A stretch of 64,000 bases of DNA from Vibrio sinus (GCF_023634645.1 NZ_JAMKMR010000002.1:248001-312000), one strand, 5' to 3'; numbered from the stretch's first letter, positions 28,519 to 40,515 are shown. A program made the numbers and translations. Notes: a model not told the origin generated them from the sequence alone.

Positions 28519-28550
28519 AAAAATAGCTGACTTCAAAGTCAGCTATTTTT
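28519..28550. terminator. Bidirectional terminator between mdh and ispB
   Basis: AAAAATAGCTGACT, a TCAA loop, then AGTCAGCTATTTTT form a perfect 14-bp stem followed by further Ts, between convergent mdh (+) and ispB (-). Confidence 0.93.
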
Positions 28551-28573
28551 TTGAGGCAATATACCAATAAAGC

Positions 28574-29545
28574 TTATTTGCTTCGATGCACCGCAAGGTG
28601 GGCAAGCGAGATAAGAGCTTGTTTGTATTCGCTGTCAGGCAATACGTCAAGCTGCTCGATTGCTTTGTCAGCTTCTTGAACGGCTTTCTCTTGTGTGTAT
28701 TGGAGTGATCCCGTCTCTGCCATGATTGAAAGGATTCGATCTAATTGATCCATCCCATTGGCTTTTTCGATAGCCTGTTTAATAAGTTCAGCATCTTCTC
28801 CTGAGCTGTTGTGCATCGCATAGAGAAGCGGGAGAGTCGGTTTGCCTTCTGCTAAATCATCACCGACATTTTTTCCCATTTCATCACCATCCGACGTATA
28901 GTCCATAACGTCGTCAATGAGTTGAAATGCCGTGCCTAAGTATTTGCCGTAATTCTTCAGTGCCGTTTCTATTTCCTCTGGCGCGTCGCATAGGATGGCA
29001 CCAATTTGCGTTGCGGCTTCAAATAGGCGTGCGGTTTTGGAGTAAATGACGTGCATGTAATCTTGTTCGGTCACGGATGGATCATTGCAATTGATCAATT
29101 GCTGAACTTCACCTTCAGCGATGACGTTTACAGCATCACTCATCAGCTCTAAGATCTTCAATGATCCGAGTTTGGTCATCATTTGGAAAGAGCGGGTATA
29201 GATAAAATCACCGACGAGTACGCTGGCAGCGTTGCCAAAAGCCGCATTGGCTGTGGCTTTACCACGTCTCATATCAGACTCATCTACTACGTCATCGTGT
29301 AGTAAAGTTGCGGTATGAATAAACTCAATAAATGCCGCTGCTGTGGTATGATACTCGCCTTGGTAGCCTAGAGCCTTAGCTGAAAGCACAGCGAGCAACG
29401 GACGTAAGCGCTTTCCACCACCGCTTACAATATATAACCCTAGCTGATTGATGAGGGCGACATCAGAGTTAAGTTGGCTTTGAATGGTTTGGTTAACTTT
29501 TGCCATGTCATTGGCAGTCAGTGTTTGGATAGCATTAAAATCCAT
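28574..29545 (-). CDS. ispB: Octaprenyl diphosphate synthase
   Basis: 323-residue trans-prenyltransferase that makes the C40 side chain of ubiquinone and menaquinone. The two Asp-rich metal motifs are seen: LLHDDVVDESDMRRG (about 84) and QLIDDVMDYTSDGDEMGKN (about 210), with GGGKRLRPLL upstream. ATG at 29545 (MDFNAIQ) is chosen because it matches family length; the frame extends 43 residues further but that part is unlike the family. The promoter region is divergent from rplU. Confidence 0.94.
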   Translation of the reverse strand: MDFNAIQTLTANDMAKVNQTIQSQLNSDVALINQLGLYIVSGGGKRLRPLLAVLSAKALGYQGEYHTTAAAFIEFIHTATLLHDDVVDESDMRRGKATANAAFGNAASVLVGDFIYTRSFQMMTKLGSLKILELMSDAVNVIAEGEVQQLINCNDPSVTEQDYMHVIYSKTARLFEAATQIGAILCDAPEEIETALKNYGKYLGTAFQLIDDVMDYTSDGDEMGKNVGDDLAEGKPTLPLLYAMHNSSGEDAELIKQAIEKANGMDQLDRILSIMAETGSLQYTQEKAVQEADKAIEQLDVLPDSEYKQALISLAHLAVHRSK

Positions 29546-29986
29546 CGTAATTCCAGCTGAGTTTCGGGGCGGCTTTACAGCCTGTTTATCTTTCTTAAGG
29601 TTAAATTTTGTTTGTATTTCAAGCATCTTAATTGTGAATACAGGCGATGAAGTTTGGCATTCTAACTTAATCATTTGTTATCAACAGCAAAAGGCCTAAA
29701 ACAGAACATTTTCACAAAATTTGCTGTGAACTTGTTGTCATAAGCGTGATCGCTCAATCTGCTTAGGCTGCGAATAATACACTAATTCGAGTGTTTTGAT
29801 ACATGATAAATCGGTATCTACTGGGCAAATTTCCTCGCTGATTATCAATCAACCAATTTTTTTCATTTATGGCTTGTCAACAGGATTACCTTTCTGTAAA
29901 ATCTGCGCCCTATTGATGATTAGTTTAGCGCACACCCAATAGCTCATTTTGTAAGCAAAGGCTGTGCGGAAAAAGCGGAGTAAAAT
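29546..29986. other. Divergent ispB/rplU promoter region
   Basis: About 440 bases without a gene. On the plus strand a near-consensus sigma-70 promoter for rplU is visible (TTGTCA at 29874, TAAAAT at 29897). The part nearest ispB is an untranslated in-frame extension of that gene. No other RNA or operator was recognised. Confidence 0.6.
29874..29902 (+). promoter_or_regulatory. Sigma-70 promoter of rplU-rpmA
   Basis: TTGTCA and TAAAAT are separated by exactly 17 bases, and the site lies about 85 bases before the rplU ATG. The leader between is long enough for a structured ribosomal-protein leader, but none was identified. Confidence 0.65.
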
Positions 29987-30298
29987 ATGTACGCTGTTTT
30001 CCAATCTGGTGGTAAACAACACCGTGTAAGCGAAGGTCAAACTCTTCGTTTAGAGAAATTAGACGTTGAAACTGGCGCAACAGTTGAATTTGACAAGGTT
30101 TTACTTGTTGCTAACGGTGAAGAGGTCACTGTTGGTGCCCCTCTAGTTGCAGGCGGCAAAGTAACTGCTGAAGTTGTACAACACGGTCGTGGCGATAAAG
30201 TTAAAATCGTTAAGTTCCGTCGTCGTAAGCACTCTCGTAAGCAGCAAGGCCACCGTCAGTGGTTCACCGAAGTGAAAATCACTGGCATCAACGCTTAA
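29987..30298 (+). CDS. rplU: 50S ribosomal protein L21
   Basis: 103 residues, full length. It opens [18 protein letters not shown] and carries the basic [22 protein letters not shown] segment near 75-97, a 23S rRNA contact region conserved in L21. It is followed by rpmA after 20 bases, the universal L21-L27 pair. Confidence 0.98.
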   Translation: MYAVFQSGGKQHRVSEGQTLRLEKLDVETGATVEFDKVLLVANGEEVTVGAPLVAGGKVTAEVVQHGRGDKVKIVKFRRRKHSRKQQGHRQWFTEVKITGINA

Positions 30299-30306
30299 TA
30301 ATTTAG

Positions 30307-30576
<270 letters not shown>

Positions 30577-30603
30577 TAACAGACTTTAAGCTGATTTCAA
30601 AAG

Positions 30604-30627
30604 CCCTGCCAATTGGCGGGGTTTTTT
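30604..30627 (+). terminator. Terminator after rpmA
   Basis: CCCTGCC, AATT loop, GGCGGGG (one G-T wobble) followed by six Ts, 28 bases after the rpmA stop. Confidence 0.9.
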
Positions 30628-30721
30628 ATTTATAAGAACGTTAAAACTAGTGGGTGAAGCTATCTGCTAGAATTTATATTGCCTGTAGAGGTGGTATTGC
30701 AACGCGACAATTGCGGGGTGA

Positions 30722-31888
<1,167 letters not shown>

Positions 31889-31936
31889 CCTCGCTTAACT
31901 TAACGGTGAGGCTAGCCAGATAGCCAGTTAAAATGG

Positions 31937-31965
31937 AGCCGCGTGTTAATCGACGCGGCTTTTTT
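31937..31965 (+). terminator. Terminator after obgE
   Basis: AGCCGCGT, an 8-base loop, ACGCGGCT then six Ts. Classic intrinsic terminator 49 bases after the obgE stop. Confidence 0.93.
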
Positions 31966-32058
31966 GTATCTTTTATACGCCCCAATCATATAGAATCTGC
32001 TCATGCAATAGCTTTAGCTAGTGTCCGTCTACCCTCGTCAGAGTAAAAGGAAACCATC

Positions 32059-32544
32059 ATGATCATCAGCTTAATTGCCGCAATGGCCAATAATAGAGTA
32101 ATTGGCAAGGACAATCAGATGCCTTGGCACCTGCCAGCAGACTTTGCTTGGTTTAAACGCTGTACAATGGGTAAGCCCATCGTCATGGGAAGAAAGACGT
32201 TCGACTCAATAGGAAAGCCACTTCCTGGCAGAATGAATATCGTCATCAGTCGCAACCTTGACCTGCATATTGAAGGCGTAAAAGTGGTCGCTTCAATTGA
32301 TGATGCGATTGAATTGGCCAAAATTGACTCGGAAGAAGTGATGATCATCGGCGGCGGCTCAATTTATGATGCTTGCCTTGTCAAGGCAGATAAACTGTAT
32401 TTGACTTTTATCGATGCAAATATAGAGGGCGATACCTGCTTTCCTGACTGGGGCAGTAGCTGGAAAACCAGTTTCAGCGAGCAGTACCAAGCTGACGAAA
32501 GAAATGTCTATGATATGAGCTTTAACGTGTTGGAAAGAGTATAA
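32059..32544 (+). CDS. folA: Dihydrofolate reductase
   Basis: 161-residue enzyme reducing dihydrofolate to tetrahydrofolate with NADPH. The MISLIAAMANNRVIGKDNQMPWHLPAD start contains the conserved substrate-side Asp (in LPAD), followed by GRKTFDSIGKPLPGR and IIGGGSIYD. Length equals E. coli FolA. It is convergent with apaH; the 56-base gap holds no obvious terminator. Confidence 0.97.
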   Translation: MIISLIAAMANNRVIGKDNQMPWHLPADFAWFKRCTMGKPIVMGRKTFDSIGKPLPGRMNIVISRNLDLHIEGVKVVASIDDAIELAKIDSEEVMIIGGGSIYDACLVKADKLYLTFIDANIEGDTCFPDWGSSWKTSFSEQYQADERNVYDMSFNVLERV

Positions 32545-32600
32545 CGGCCAGGATGTTAGAATTTCTCATAAGCTTAATGATGCTATACAGATAGTATGGC

Positions 32601-33416
32601 CTAGATGGGGTTTGTTATGCTCTTTTGAGTAAAGTAAACCCTATCTTCCCAACGAATCATGGTTAATTCTCCTCCCCAAACACAACCAGTATCTAAGCCA
32701 ATAAAACGCTTGCTCCGGTAACCTTGCAAAGCCGCCCAGTGACCAAATATGATGGACTTAGAAATCTCTATCCTGTCTGGATATTGAAACCAAGGGACAA
32801 GGTGGGCATTTTGTATCTCGCTTGGTGGCTTTTTTTGCAGCATGTCTAGCCTGCCTTGCGTATCGACAAAGCGCATGCGAGTGAAAGCATTGATAATATA
32901 ACGATAGCGCTCAAGGCCAGACAGGTCATTTGACCAAGTCTCTGGCGTATCGCCGTACATGTTCTCGATAAGCCATTGCCATTGTGCTCCTTGTAATAGC
33001 GTTTCTATCTCGTGTGCAGCAGAGCGGGCTGTAATGAGATCCCACTGAGGTGAAATACCAGCATGGCACAAGACAAATTCATCATGCTCTATGAATAGTG
33101 GTTGTTTTCTGAGCCAGCTAAGCAGTTTATCTTTATCTTTAGCGGAGAAAATAGCTGTGGTGTTGTCTTTAGCTTTTACATCAAAGCGTCCAATAGAAAC
33201 TGCCAATAAGTGTAGGTCGTGATTACCTAGTACAACTTTCGCAGCTTTACCTAAATCCTTTATAAAGCGCAGGGTTTCAAGAGATTTTGGGCCACGCGCA
33301 ACGAGATCACCTGCGACTAATAATTGATCGTGTTTCTTGTCAAAGGAAACTTGCTTTAACAGTAATAGCAGCTCGTCTAAGCACCCTTGAATATCGCCCA
33401 CAATATATGTCGACAT
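32601..33416 (-). CDS. apaH: Diadenosine tetraphosphatase ApaH
   Basis: 271-residue symmetrical Ap4A hydrolase that also decaps NpnN RNAs. Metallophosphatase motifs are seen near the N-terminus: VGDIQGCLDEL (about 7), VAGDLVARGP (about 35) and VLGNHDLHLL (about 63). It is the last gene of the lptD-surA-pdxA-rsmA-apaG-apaH operon, 16 bases after apaG. Confidence 0.97.
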   Translation of the reverse strand: MSTYIVGDIQGCLDELLLLLKQVSFDKKHDQLLVAGDLVARGPKSLETLRFIKDLGKAAKVVLGNHDLHLLAVSIGRFDVKAKDNTTAIFSAKDKDKLLSWLRKQPLFIEHDEFVLCHAGISPQWDLITARSAAHEIETLLQGAQWQWLIENMYGDTPETWSNDLSGLERYRYIINAFTRMRFVDTQGRLDMLQKKPPSEIQNAHLVPWFQYPDRIEISKSIIFGHWAALQGYRSKRFIGLDTGCVWGGELTMIRWEDRVYFTQKSITNPI

Positions 33417-33432
33417 GATGATCCCCGAATCG

Positions 33433-33813
33433 CTAGTTCAAAACATTGGGTACAGCCAATCTAAATGGCTCTATTTCGGTAACGAACTCTTGTCCTTTTT
33501 CGTCGAGCAGAATGTACTGTCCCTGCATAACGCCAACGGGAGTCTCAATGGCCGTGCCGCTACTGTAGGTGTACTCATCATTCCCTTCAATGAAAGGCTG
33601 CTGACCAACCACACCATCGCCTTCGACGGACATTTGTTTTCCATTGGCATCGGTAATTAACCATCGCCTGCTCATGAGCTGGACGGTTTGCAGGCTTAAG
33701 TTTTTGATAGTAATGATATACGCGAAAATAAATCGCTTGTTGTCGGGGTCTGATTGTTCTTTGATGTACTTAGTATGAACTTGAACTTTTATACAGGGTT
33801 GACTTACTTCCAT
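33433..33813 (-). CDS. apaG: ApaG domain protein
   Basis: 126-residue beta-sandwich protein (fibronectin III-like fold) also called CorD. The conserved [27 protein letters not shown] and VVGQQPFI segments are present. Its biochemical role is unsettled. It lies between rsmA and apaH in the conserved order. Confidence 0.95.
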   Translation of the reverse strand: MEVSQPCIKVQVHTKYIKEQSDPDNKRFIFAYIITIKNLSLQTVQLMSRRWLITDANGKQMSVEGDGVVGQQPFIEGNDEYTYSSGTAIETPVGVMQGQYILLDEKGQEFVTEIEPFRLAVPNVLN

Positions 33814-33884
33814 GTTAACTCCTAACTCAGTTCTTTATTATTATGTATAGCGCTGATCATGTAGAAACACGACCAGCTTATTGA

Positions 33885-34688
33885 CTAATGGTTTTCATCT
33901 AACCAGTTTGCCATAGCAACAAACTGTTCTAAAGTCAGATTTTCAGGGCGCATACTTGGATTGATACCTAAGTGCTCTAGGGTTTCGGTATCTAACAAGC
34001 TTTTGTAGCAGTTACGTACCGTTTTTCGTCTTTGATTGAACCCTTCTCGACAAACTCGATCTAACCAATTTAAGTTGTTCGCCGGGTGTGGCAAGGTCTC
34101 GTAAGGCACCAAACGAACCACAGCAGATTCAACTTTAGGCGGTGGTACAAATGCGCTTGGTGGCACTTCGAGCACAGGTACCACTTTGCAATAGTACTGT
34201 GCCATAACGGTTAATCGGCCATAAGCCTTACTGCCCGGCCCGGCTGCTAATCGATTCACCACTTCTTTTTGTAGCATAAAGTGCATGTCTTGAATATCTT
34301 TATGAAATTCAAATAAGTGGAACATCAAAGGAGTTGAGATGTTATATGGCAGATTACCAAAAATTCGTAGCTTGTTATTTGGCCGCACTAGCTGTGTGAA
34401 GTCGAAACGCATGGCATCGCCTTCATGGATGGTAAGCTTAGAGGCCAGATCTGGATGATTTCTTAATCGCTCAGCCAAATCTCGGTCTAATTCGATGACG
34501 GTAAATTTGTCCACTTCTTTGCCAACGGGCTCAGTAATGGCTCCAAGACCTGGACCAATCTCGACTAAGTTTTGCCCAGGCCTTGGGTTGATGGCTGAAA
34601 CAATCCCATCAATTATGTATGGATCGTTTAAGAAGTTTTGCCCAAATCGCTTACGGGCTTTGTGCCCTAAGTGGACATCATTTTTCAT
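33885..34688 (-). CDS. rsmA: 16S rRNA dimethyladenosine transferase
   Basis: 267-residue SAM-dependent enzyme (KsgA) that dimethylates A1518 and A1519 in the 3' helix of 16S rRNA as a late 30S checkpoint. [10 protein letters not shown] (about 13), the SAM motif [12 protein letters not shown] (about 45), and the catalytic NLPYNIS (about 113) are intact. It starts 8 bases after the pdxA stop. Confidence 0.97.
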   Translation of the reverse strand: MKNDVHLGHKARKRFGQNFLNDPYIIDGIVSAINPRPGQNLVEIGPGLGAITEPVGKEVDKFTVIELDRDLAERLRNHPDLASKLTIHEGDAMRFDFTQLVRPNNKLRIFGNLPYNISTPLMFHLFEFHKDIQDMHFMLQKEVVNRLAAGPGSKAYGRLTVMAQYYCKVVPVLEVPPSAFVPPPKVESAVVRLVPYETLPHPANNLNWLDRVCREGFNQRRKTVRNCYKSLLDTETLEHLGINPSMRPENLTLEQFVAMANWLDENH

Positions 34689-34696
34689 AATTTTCT

Positions 34697-35689
34697 CTAA
34701 TTCACTTGGTTATTGACCAGCTCGACTGCCTGCTCAAGGGCGGTGATAAAACTGCCCGAGTCGGCGATGCCCTTGCCCGCGAGATCGAGCGCGGTACCAT
34801 GGTCAACAGAAGTCCTAATAAATGGTAGCCCTAGCGTGATATTGACAGAGCGACCAAAACCTTTGTATTTGAGCACAGGCAGAACTTGGTCATGATACAT
34901 GCCTAAGATAACATCTGCTTTCTCTAAATATTGTTGGCTAAATATAGTATCGGCAGGCAATGGGCCGACGAGTTCATAGCCATATTTGTCACGCATAGCG
35001 TCAATTGCTGGCGTGATGGTATCAATTTCCTCATGCCCTAAATAGCCATTTTCGCCTGCGTGCGGATTAAGCCCGCAAATATATATGCATGGCTTGTCGA
35101 TGGCAAATTTCTCTTGCATGTCTTTATGCAGTATCTGCACTATGCTTGTCAGCCTGTCGCGTGTCACGGCACTAGAAACCTCAGCAAGAGGAATGTGCGT
35201 TGTGGCAAGTGCTACACGTAGCCCTTGGGTTGCCAACATCATTACTACTAAAGGTGTATCGGACTTTTCGGCAAAAAACTCAGTATGACCACTAAACGCT
35301 ACTCCAGCTTGATTGATAATGCCTTTATGTACTGGGCCAGTGACAATGGCGTCAAACTCTCCTTGCATACAAGCGTTCGCGGCTCGCTCTAGCGTTTGCA
35401 AAACATAAGTACTGTTCTGCTCATTGAGTGTTCCGGGCACGGTGTTCTCAGCCAGTGGGATATGATCGATAATAAGTGAACCTGCACGTTGGGGTTTAGG
35501 CTCCAAATCAGGCTGATAATCTATTAGTTCAACCTGAATCTGCAACAGCTTTGCTCGCTCTGCGAGCAACTGTTTGTCGGCGCAAACGGTGATCTGGTGT
35601 GGCCAATCTTGTTTGGACAATGCCAGCACCAAATCTGGCCCTATGCCAGCAGGCTCACCAGCCGTTACCATGATTCTTTTAACTGTCAT
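34697..35689 (-). CDS. pdxA: 4-hydroxythreonine-4-phosphate dehydrogenase
   Basis: 330-residue enzyme of pyridoxal phosphate synthesis, oxidising 4-phosphohydroxy-L-threonine with NAD. The [12 protein letters not shown] start, the metal-site histidines in SGHTEFFAE (about 138), and [25 protein letters not shown] near 266 are present. Its start overlaps the surA stop by 11 bases. Confidence 0.97.
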   Translation of the reverse strand: MTVKRIMVTAGEPAGIGPDLVLALSKQDWPHQITVCADKQLLAERAKLLQIQVELIDYQPDLEPKPQRAGSLIIDHIPLAENTVPGTLNEQNSTYVLQTLERAANACMQGEFDAIVTGPVHKGIINQAGVAFSGHTEFFAEKSDTPLVVMMLATQGLRVALATTHIPLAEVSSAVTRDRLTSIVQILHKDMQEKFAIDKPCIYICGLNPHAGENGYLGHEEIDTITPAIDAMRDKYGYELVGPLPADTIFSQQYLEKADVILGMYHDQVLPVLKYKGFGRSVNITLGLPFIRTSVDHGTALDLAGKGIADSGSFITALEQAVELVNNQVN

Positions 35690-36974
35690 CGCTATTGTTG
35701 CCTTTTAGAATGTCAACATAGGCGCCAGCACGCATTTCTTGCAGCCATGCCCCTGCTTCTTCATTGAACTTGCGATTAAATAGAATTTGATAAGCTCGAT
35801 TTTTCATTGCCGCATCGGTTCTATCTACTTTTTTACGGCCAAGGACTTCTACAATGTGCCAACCATTTACTGTCTTAAATGGCTTGCTGATTTTACCCAC
35901 GGGTAACGTTTCAACTTGGTGTTTAAATTCTGGCACAAATGAGTCAGGTGTCTGGTAACCTAGGTTACCACCTTGCGCGGCGGAGCCTGGATCTTGACTG
36001 TATTGCTTAGCAAGTTCGGCAAATGTTGCTTTGCCTTGTTTAATTTCTTTAATAAAGCCGTTTAGCTCTTTTTGCGCTCCAGCGTCACTTAGGATAATGC
36101 TTGGTTTAATAAGAATATGGCGAGCATCAACTTCGGTTACCGCGATGGTTTTAAGCCCCTTCACATCTTCAATTTTCAGAATGTGATAACTGGAACCTAC
36201 TAAAAATGGCCCAATGATACTGCCTTTCTTTTGCATTTTTATCTGATCGGCAAAGACGGTAGGCATTTCTTCTTTACTCATCCATCCCCATTGGCCACCA
36301 CTTAGCGCCTTTGGCCCTTTCGAGTAGCTATAGGCCATAGTACTAAAGTTTGCGCCAGATTTTAGCTTCTTGACCAATTCTTCGGCTTGGCTTTCAACTT
36401 GTTGTTTGTCCTGTTCGGTGAAATTAAGCTGAATATGGGCAAATTTGTATTCCACATTTGCGTTGGTTTGATTCGCTAAAATCTTTGCTAAATTATTTAC
36501 TTCTGCAGGGAGAATATTGATGCGCTGACGAACCAATGCATTTCGAGCTTCACGTTCGGCAATTTCATGGCGAATTTCGTTTCTAAAGGTGGGGTAGCTA
36601 ATACCTGCATTTTGTACGGTAGTAATGAGCTGTTTCAAAGTGAGTTTTTTGCTTTTAGCAATGTCTTCCATTGCCGCATCCAATTGCTTGTCATTAATTT
36701 GGATGCCCAGTCTCTTTGCTTCTTGCTGCTGAATTTTATCTAAGATGAGCTTGTCAATGACTTGCTTTTTTAACAATTTATCGCTTGGCAAGGTCTGATC
36801 GCTTTCTTTTGCATTAAGTTTCAGCATTTTCATTGCGGTATCGACATCACTTTGTAGAATCACGCCTTTGTTGACGATGACCACCACTTTATTCAGCTCC
36901 ACAGGTTGAGCATTGGCCACACTCATCGTGAAGGGTGCTAGTAGGCACGAGAGTATAATTGTCCACTTTTTCAT
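35679..36974 (-). CDS. surA: Periplasmic chaperone/peptidyl-prolyl isomerase SurA
   Basis: 431-residue chaperone that escorts outer-membrane proteins, including LptD, to BAM. The signal peptide ([22 protein letters not shown]) precedes a SurA N-terminal domain (about 25-160) and two parvulin domains (about 170-275 and 285-385), the second with ARHILIKPS and the AQGGNLGYQ motif. It lies 53 bases after lptD, as in E. coli. Confidence 0.97.
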   Translation of the reverse strand: MKKWTIILSCLLAPFTMSVANAQPVELNKVVVIVNKGVILQSDVDTAMKMLKLNAKESDQTLPSDKLLKKQVIDKLILDKIQQQEAKRLGIQINDKQLDAAMEDIAKSKKLTLKQLITTVQNAGISYPTFRNEIRHEIAEREARNALVRQRINILPAEVNNLAKILANQTNANVEYKFAHIQLNFTEQDKQQVESQAEELVKKLKSGANFSTMAYSYSKGPKALSGGQWGWMSKEEMPTVFADQIKMQKKGSIIGPFLVGSSYHILKIEDVKGLKTIAVTEVDARHILIKPSIILSDAGAQKELNGFIKEIKQGKATFAELAKQYSQDPGSAAQGGNLGYQTPDSFVPEFKHQVETLPVGKISKPFKTVNGWHIVEVLGRKKVDRTDAAMKNRAYQILFNRKFNEEAGAWLQEMRAGAYVDILKGNNSDDS

Positions 36975-37027
36975 AGGGTTTCCTATAGAACAACCCGCTA
37001 AATAGAATACTTAGCGGGATTACAAAA

Positions 37028-39445
37028 TTAGTTATTTAAGAAAAAAGGGTTGGTGTAGCTTAAGGACTGGCTCGTACCATCGACGAGTCCTGTTGCACTG
37101 GAGGAAGAGCCCACGCTAGTACCAAAACCAATAATACCGAAAGTAAAACCGAAGTTATTTTCATAGTTTGGAGTCAGATTATTGGCATAATATGTGGACA
37201 CATCAGTTGTTTCGGTGCCATTGTTGTTCCAGTTTTTCAGGCGATTACTATAAGTAAAAGCAATATACCAACAGTCTGATGTGTATTTTAGTCCCGCAGA
37301 CCATTCAATATTATTGTCCGTGGTTAAATCATAAAAATATTGGCCTAAAGCAGACCACTTTTTAGATAGCTGGTAGCTGCCTAGCAACCCTGCTTGTGAT
37401 ATGCCATCAACGGTTATGGTGTCTGCGACTGAACTTGTGTAATTTACTGTATTTTTAATATAGTCCTTATTAACATAGCGATAATTGGTTTGAAGGAAAC
37501 CACCATCAAATCGATATTCTAAATAAGTGCTACCAGTTTGCACGGTACTAATGTCAGAGTCGTATTGTATGCTGGCGTTATAGAGCCAATCATCACCATA
37601 GTTAAAGTCCCCTTGCAATGCCCAAGCAGAGAAACTGGATTTATCAGAGGAAGTGGAGTCAATTCTTAGCCCTTTGTTTAAGTAAAGAATTTGACCAAAG
37701 GCGATATTAGCACGCTCCTTATAGTCGTCATCAAAGAACCTAGAAGTGGCGCCATAGGTGACTTGATTGGCTCCTTGGTATCTATCATATCCGCTATACT
37801 TACGGGTTCGAAACAAACCGTAGTAGTCTGTTTCCAATTGGGTCGAATCATAAGTGCCGATATCATTTTGATTGACATCTGGGATATAGACATATTTGAT
37901 TTCTGGCTCGAGGGTTTGTGTATATTCATCTAAGAATTTTGTGTTACTTTCCAATACCATTTTCGCATCACTGCTAAAGACTGGAAGGACTCGAGTAGCT
38001 GTCGGTGTTAAACCGTAGTTTGGGTTGGCTTTACCACCTAAAGTTGGCGAAGTGTTATTCACCCCGTTTAGATCTTGAGAGTAATAGGTCATGGGTAGCT
38101 GAAGCTGTGTTGTCCATGTTCCCCATGTATTGCTAAACGGAAGGGTGATGCCAGGCTCGATATGTAAGCGAGTGGCAGAAGGCTCTCCTGCTTGCTGTGT
38201 AGTAAAGTTTGACAGTTGGCTCGTTAAGTTAAAATCAAGGTGGTTGACCGCTTGAGGCTGATAGTAATTATATGTCAGCTGAGGCAGGACCTTGTAAGGT
38301 TGACTGTTTTCATTAAGGATCTGAAAACTCCTAACGAGTACTGACGCATCCCAGTTGTTTGAGCGATAAGTGGCTTCGCCTTGTTGCATCAATTGCCCAT
38401 CAGACTGGGTACCAATGCTGGAACTTAAGTCAGAAAAATAAGTGATATCGCTGACTTTGGAATAATCAATATTAAACTTCCAGTGCTGGTCATAGATACC
38501 ACTATGAGTATACTGGAAGGCCCAGCGAGCGCCCTTAGTTGGATATTTTTTATCATCCGGTAAATATTCAGTGTTTATAGTGCCAGAGCCGTAATCAGTT
38601 AAATATCGAAATTTATTATCTAGTTGAGTACCACGCTCTTGCATGTATTTGACGTTGGTCGTTAAGTCATAGTTTGGCGCTAAGTTCCAGTAAATAGGCA
38701 CATCCGTGGTAAACCCATCGGTAGAACCATAGGAAACCGAAGGGTACAAAAAGCCAGTTTTACGCGTTTTGCCAATAGGCACCACAAGGTAGGGTAGATA
38801 AAACACGGGTACATTTTGAATTTCAAACCTAGGATTGTAAAAGGTCGCCTGCTCGTCATTTTGATTGATGTCTATGCTTGAAGCTTTAAGGCGCCATGCA
38901 TCATTACCTGCTGGGCAAGAAGTAATGGTGCCGTCATCAATTTGATATAAGGCTTTGCCAGTATTGGAAACATAAACCGCGGTGCCACGCCCAGGTTGGC
39001 ACAAAAAATTGTATTTAGTATTGGATAGCGTAAAGTGATTGTTGCTTAAGTCATCGGTAGCTTTATCTGAGACCGCTTTTATCTGCCCATCACTAAAATT
39101 GACATTCCCTTTAGCCACGACGACCTGTTCTTTTTTATGGTAGGTCACATTGTCGGCGGTAATCCGCTTATGACCTTGTGTGACGACAACATTACCAGTA
39201 TATGTCGCTTTGTCGTTATTGGTGGCCTGTAGGTTGTCGGCGTTGACGTTCACAGGTAAATCTTTGGCATTTTTAGGTGCAGGTACATTGACCAAGCATT
39301 GATCAATAGGGTCTAATACTTGACATTGCCCGAATGGAGGCATGTCTTGTACACCTTTGTCTAGCGAGGCTTCAGCGTGAACTTCTGACACGAAAAAAGC
39401 GGTAGTAATAGAAGCGGCTAGCAGAGTGCGAGAAAAACGTGGCAT
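37028..39445 (-). CDS. lptD: LPS-assembly outer-membrane protein LptD
   Basis: 805-residue outer-membrane beta-barrel that inserts lipopolysaccharide into the outer leaflet with LptE. The signal peptide (MPRFSRTLLAASITTAFFVSEVHA) is followed by the LptA-like beta-jellyroll (about 65-190, with VNADNLQATNNDKATYTGNV) and a large C-terminal barrel. Cysteines occur in the N-terminal part (FGQCQVLDPIDQC, FLCQPG) and one near the C-terminus (SDCWYIAF), where E. coli has two adjacent; the disulphide pattern may therefore differ. It begins the operon, and a candidate sigma-E promoter lies about 100 bases upstream. Confidence 0.96.
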   Translation of the reverse strand: MPRFSRTLLAASITTAFFVSEVHAEASLDKGVQDMPPFGQCQVLDPIDQCLVNVPAPKNAKDLPVNVNADNLQATNNDKATYTGNVVVTQGHKRITADNVTYHKKEQVVVAKGNVNFSDGQIKAVSDKATDDLSNNHFTLSNTKYNFLCQPGRGTAVYVSNTGKALYQIDDGTITSCPAGNDAWRLKASSIDINQNDEQATFYNPRFEIQNVPVFYLPYLVVPIGKTRKTGFLYPSVSYGSTDGFTTDVPIYWNLAPNYDLTTNVKYMQERGTQLDNKFRYLTDYGSGTINTEYLPDDKKYPTKGARWAFQYTHSGIYDQHWKFNIDYSKVSDITYFSDLSSSIGTQSDGQLMQQGEATYRSNNWDASVLVRSFQILNENSQPYKVLPQLTYNYYQPQAVNHLDFNLTSQLSNFTTQQAGEPSATRLHIEPGITLPFSNTWGTWTTQLQLPMTYYSQDLNGVNNTSPTLGGKANPNYGLTPTATRVLPVFSSDAKMVLESNTKFLDEYTQTLEPEIKYVYIPDVNQNDIGTYDSTQLETDYYGLFRTRKYSGYDRYQGANQVTYGATSRFFDDDYKERANIAFGQILYLNKGLRIDSTSSDKSSFSAWALQGDFNYGDDWLYNASIQYDSDISTVQTGSTYLEYRFDGGFLQTNYRYVNKDYIKNTVNYTSSVADTITVDGISQAGLLGSYQLSKKWSALGQYFYDLTTDNNIEWSAGLKYTSDCWYIAFTYSNRLKNWNNNGTETTDVSTYYANNLTPNYENNFGFTFGIIGFGTSVGSSSSATGLVDGTSQSLSYTNPFFLNN

Positions 39446-39548
39446 CGAGTTTTACTATCCTGTTGAACTAGATTAATTTGGTGACTGTTCGACCAAAATT
39501 AAGAGAAAACGGTGCTTATGATAAAGGAAATTATAGCTTCCGGCACTA

Positions 39549-39575
39549 TCAGACAACGTTGCAATTGAAAAATTC
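39549..39575 (-). promoter_or_regulatory. Candidate sigma-E promoter of lptD
   Basis: On the minus strand GAATTT and TCTGA are separated by 16 bases, one mismatch from the GAACTT/TCTGA sigma-E consensus. E. coli lptD is known to be transcribed by sigma-E, which supports the reading. Confidence 0.45.
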
Positions 39576-39593
39576 ATAGATTGAGAGCACATA

Positions 39594-40451
39594 ATGCGTA
39601 TTTTTGGCAAAATTCTGGGTATCTTTTTTGGTTTTTTATTCGGGGGTGTCTTTGGTGCCATACTCGGTGTATTAATTGGTCACCAGTTTGATAAAGCTCG
39701 CCGATTTAATCAAGGGGGATTTGCAAATAATCCTTTTGGCTCTGGACCAAGTCAGGCCGAAAGACAAGCTGAGTTTTTTAGGTCGGCTTTCGCTGTGATG
39801 GGGCATTTAGCGAAATCGAAAGGTCAGGTCACCCAGTCAGAAATTCAGCTTGCTTCCGCCATGATGGACCGAATGAACCTGCATGGCGAACAGCGCAGAG
39901 CGGCGCAAGAAGCGTTTAGAGAAGGAAAAGAGCAGGATTTTCCTCTTGATAGTGTATTAGAGCGAGTGAGAACCTCAACGGGCGGGCGTCATGACCTTAT
40001 GCAATTCTTTTTAGAGTTGCAGATATCCGCTGCTTTTGCTGATGGTAGTATGCACCCCAGTGAACGTGAAGTCTTACATCGAGTGGCAAGCGGCTTAGGC
40101 TTTACTTCAGGGCAGCTAGAGCGTCGAATTCGTATGTTTGAAGCAGCATTTCGTTTCCAACAAAGTGGAGGATTTGGTGGTCAACAAGGCGGTTATGGGC
40201 ATTCAAATGCTGGCTGGCAACAAGCGTCAGAAAAGGATCAACTGTCCGCTGCCTATGAAGTATTAGGGATAAAACCGGATGCAAGTAGCCAAGATGTTAA
40301 GCGCGCATACCGAAAGCTGATGAACGAGCATCATCCAGACAAATTGATGGCCAAAGGGCTGCCGCCAGAAATGATGAACGTGGCCAAAGAAAAGTCACAA
40401 GAGATTCAAAATGCCTACGATTTGATCAAAAAAATTAAGGGCTTTAAATAA
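39594..40451 (+). CDS. djlA: Membrane-anchored co-chaperone DjlA
   Basis: 285-residue DnaK co-chaperone with an N-terminal glycine-rich membrane segment (about 6-30, LGIFFGFLFGGVFGAILGVLIG), a TerB-like helical domain (about 55-180), a Gly/Gln-rich linker (GGFGGQQGGYG) and a C-terminal J domain with the HPD tripeptide (EHHPDKL, about 245). It is divergent from lptD and is linked in other bacteria to envelope stress signalling. Confidence 0.96.
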   Translation: MRIFGKILGIFFGFLFGGVFGAILGVLIGHQFDKARRFNQGGFANNPFGSGPSQAERQAEFFRSAFAVMGHLAKSKGQVTQSEIQLASAMMDRMNLHGEQRRAAQEAFREGKEQDFPLDSVLERVRTSTGGRHDLMQFFLELQISAAFADGSMHPSEREVLHRVASGLGFTSGQLERRIRMFEAAFRFQQSGGFGGQQGGYGHSNAGWQQASEKDQLSAAYEVLGIKPDASSQDVKRAYRKLMNEHHPDKLMAKGLPPEMMNVAKEKSQEIQNAYDLIKKIKGFK

Positions 40452-40472
40452 GCCAAAGTACATTCTAAGCAC

Positions 40473-40494
40473 AAGGCGAGCTTTGGCTCGCCTT
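40473..40494. terminator. Bidirectional terminator between djlA and ridA
   Basis: AAGGCGAGC and GCTCGCCTT form a perfect 9-bp stem around a 4-base loop (TTTG) between the convergent djlA and ridA stops. Confidence 0.8.
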
Positions 40495-40515
40495 AATCAT
40501 ATGGTGTTATTGTAA

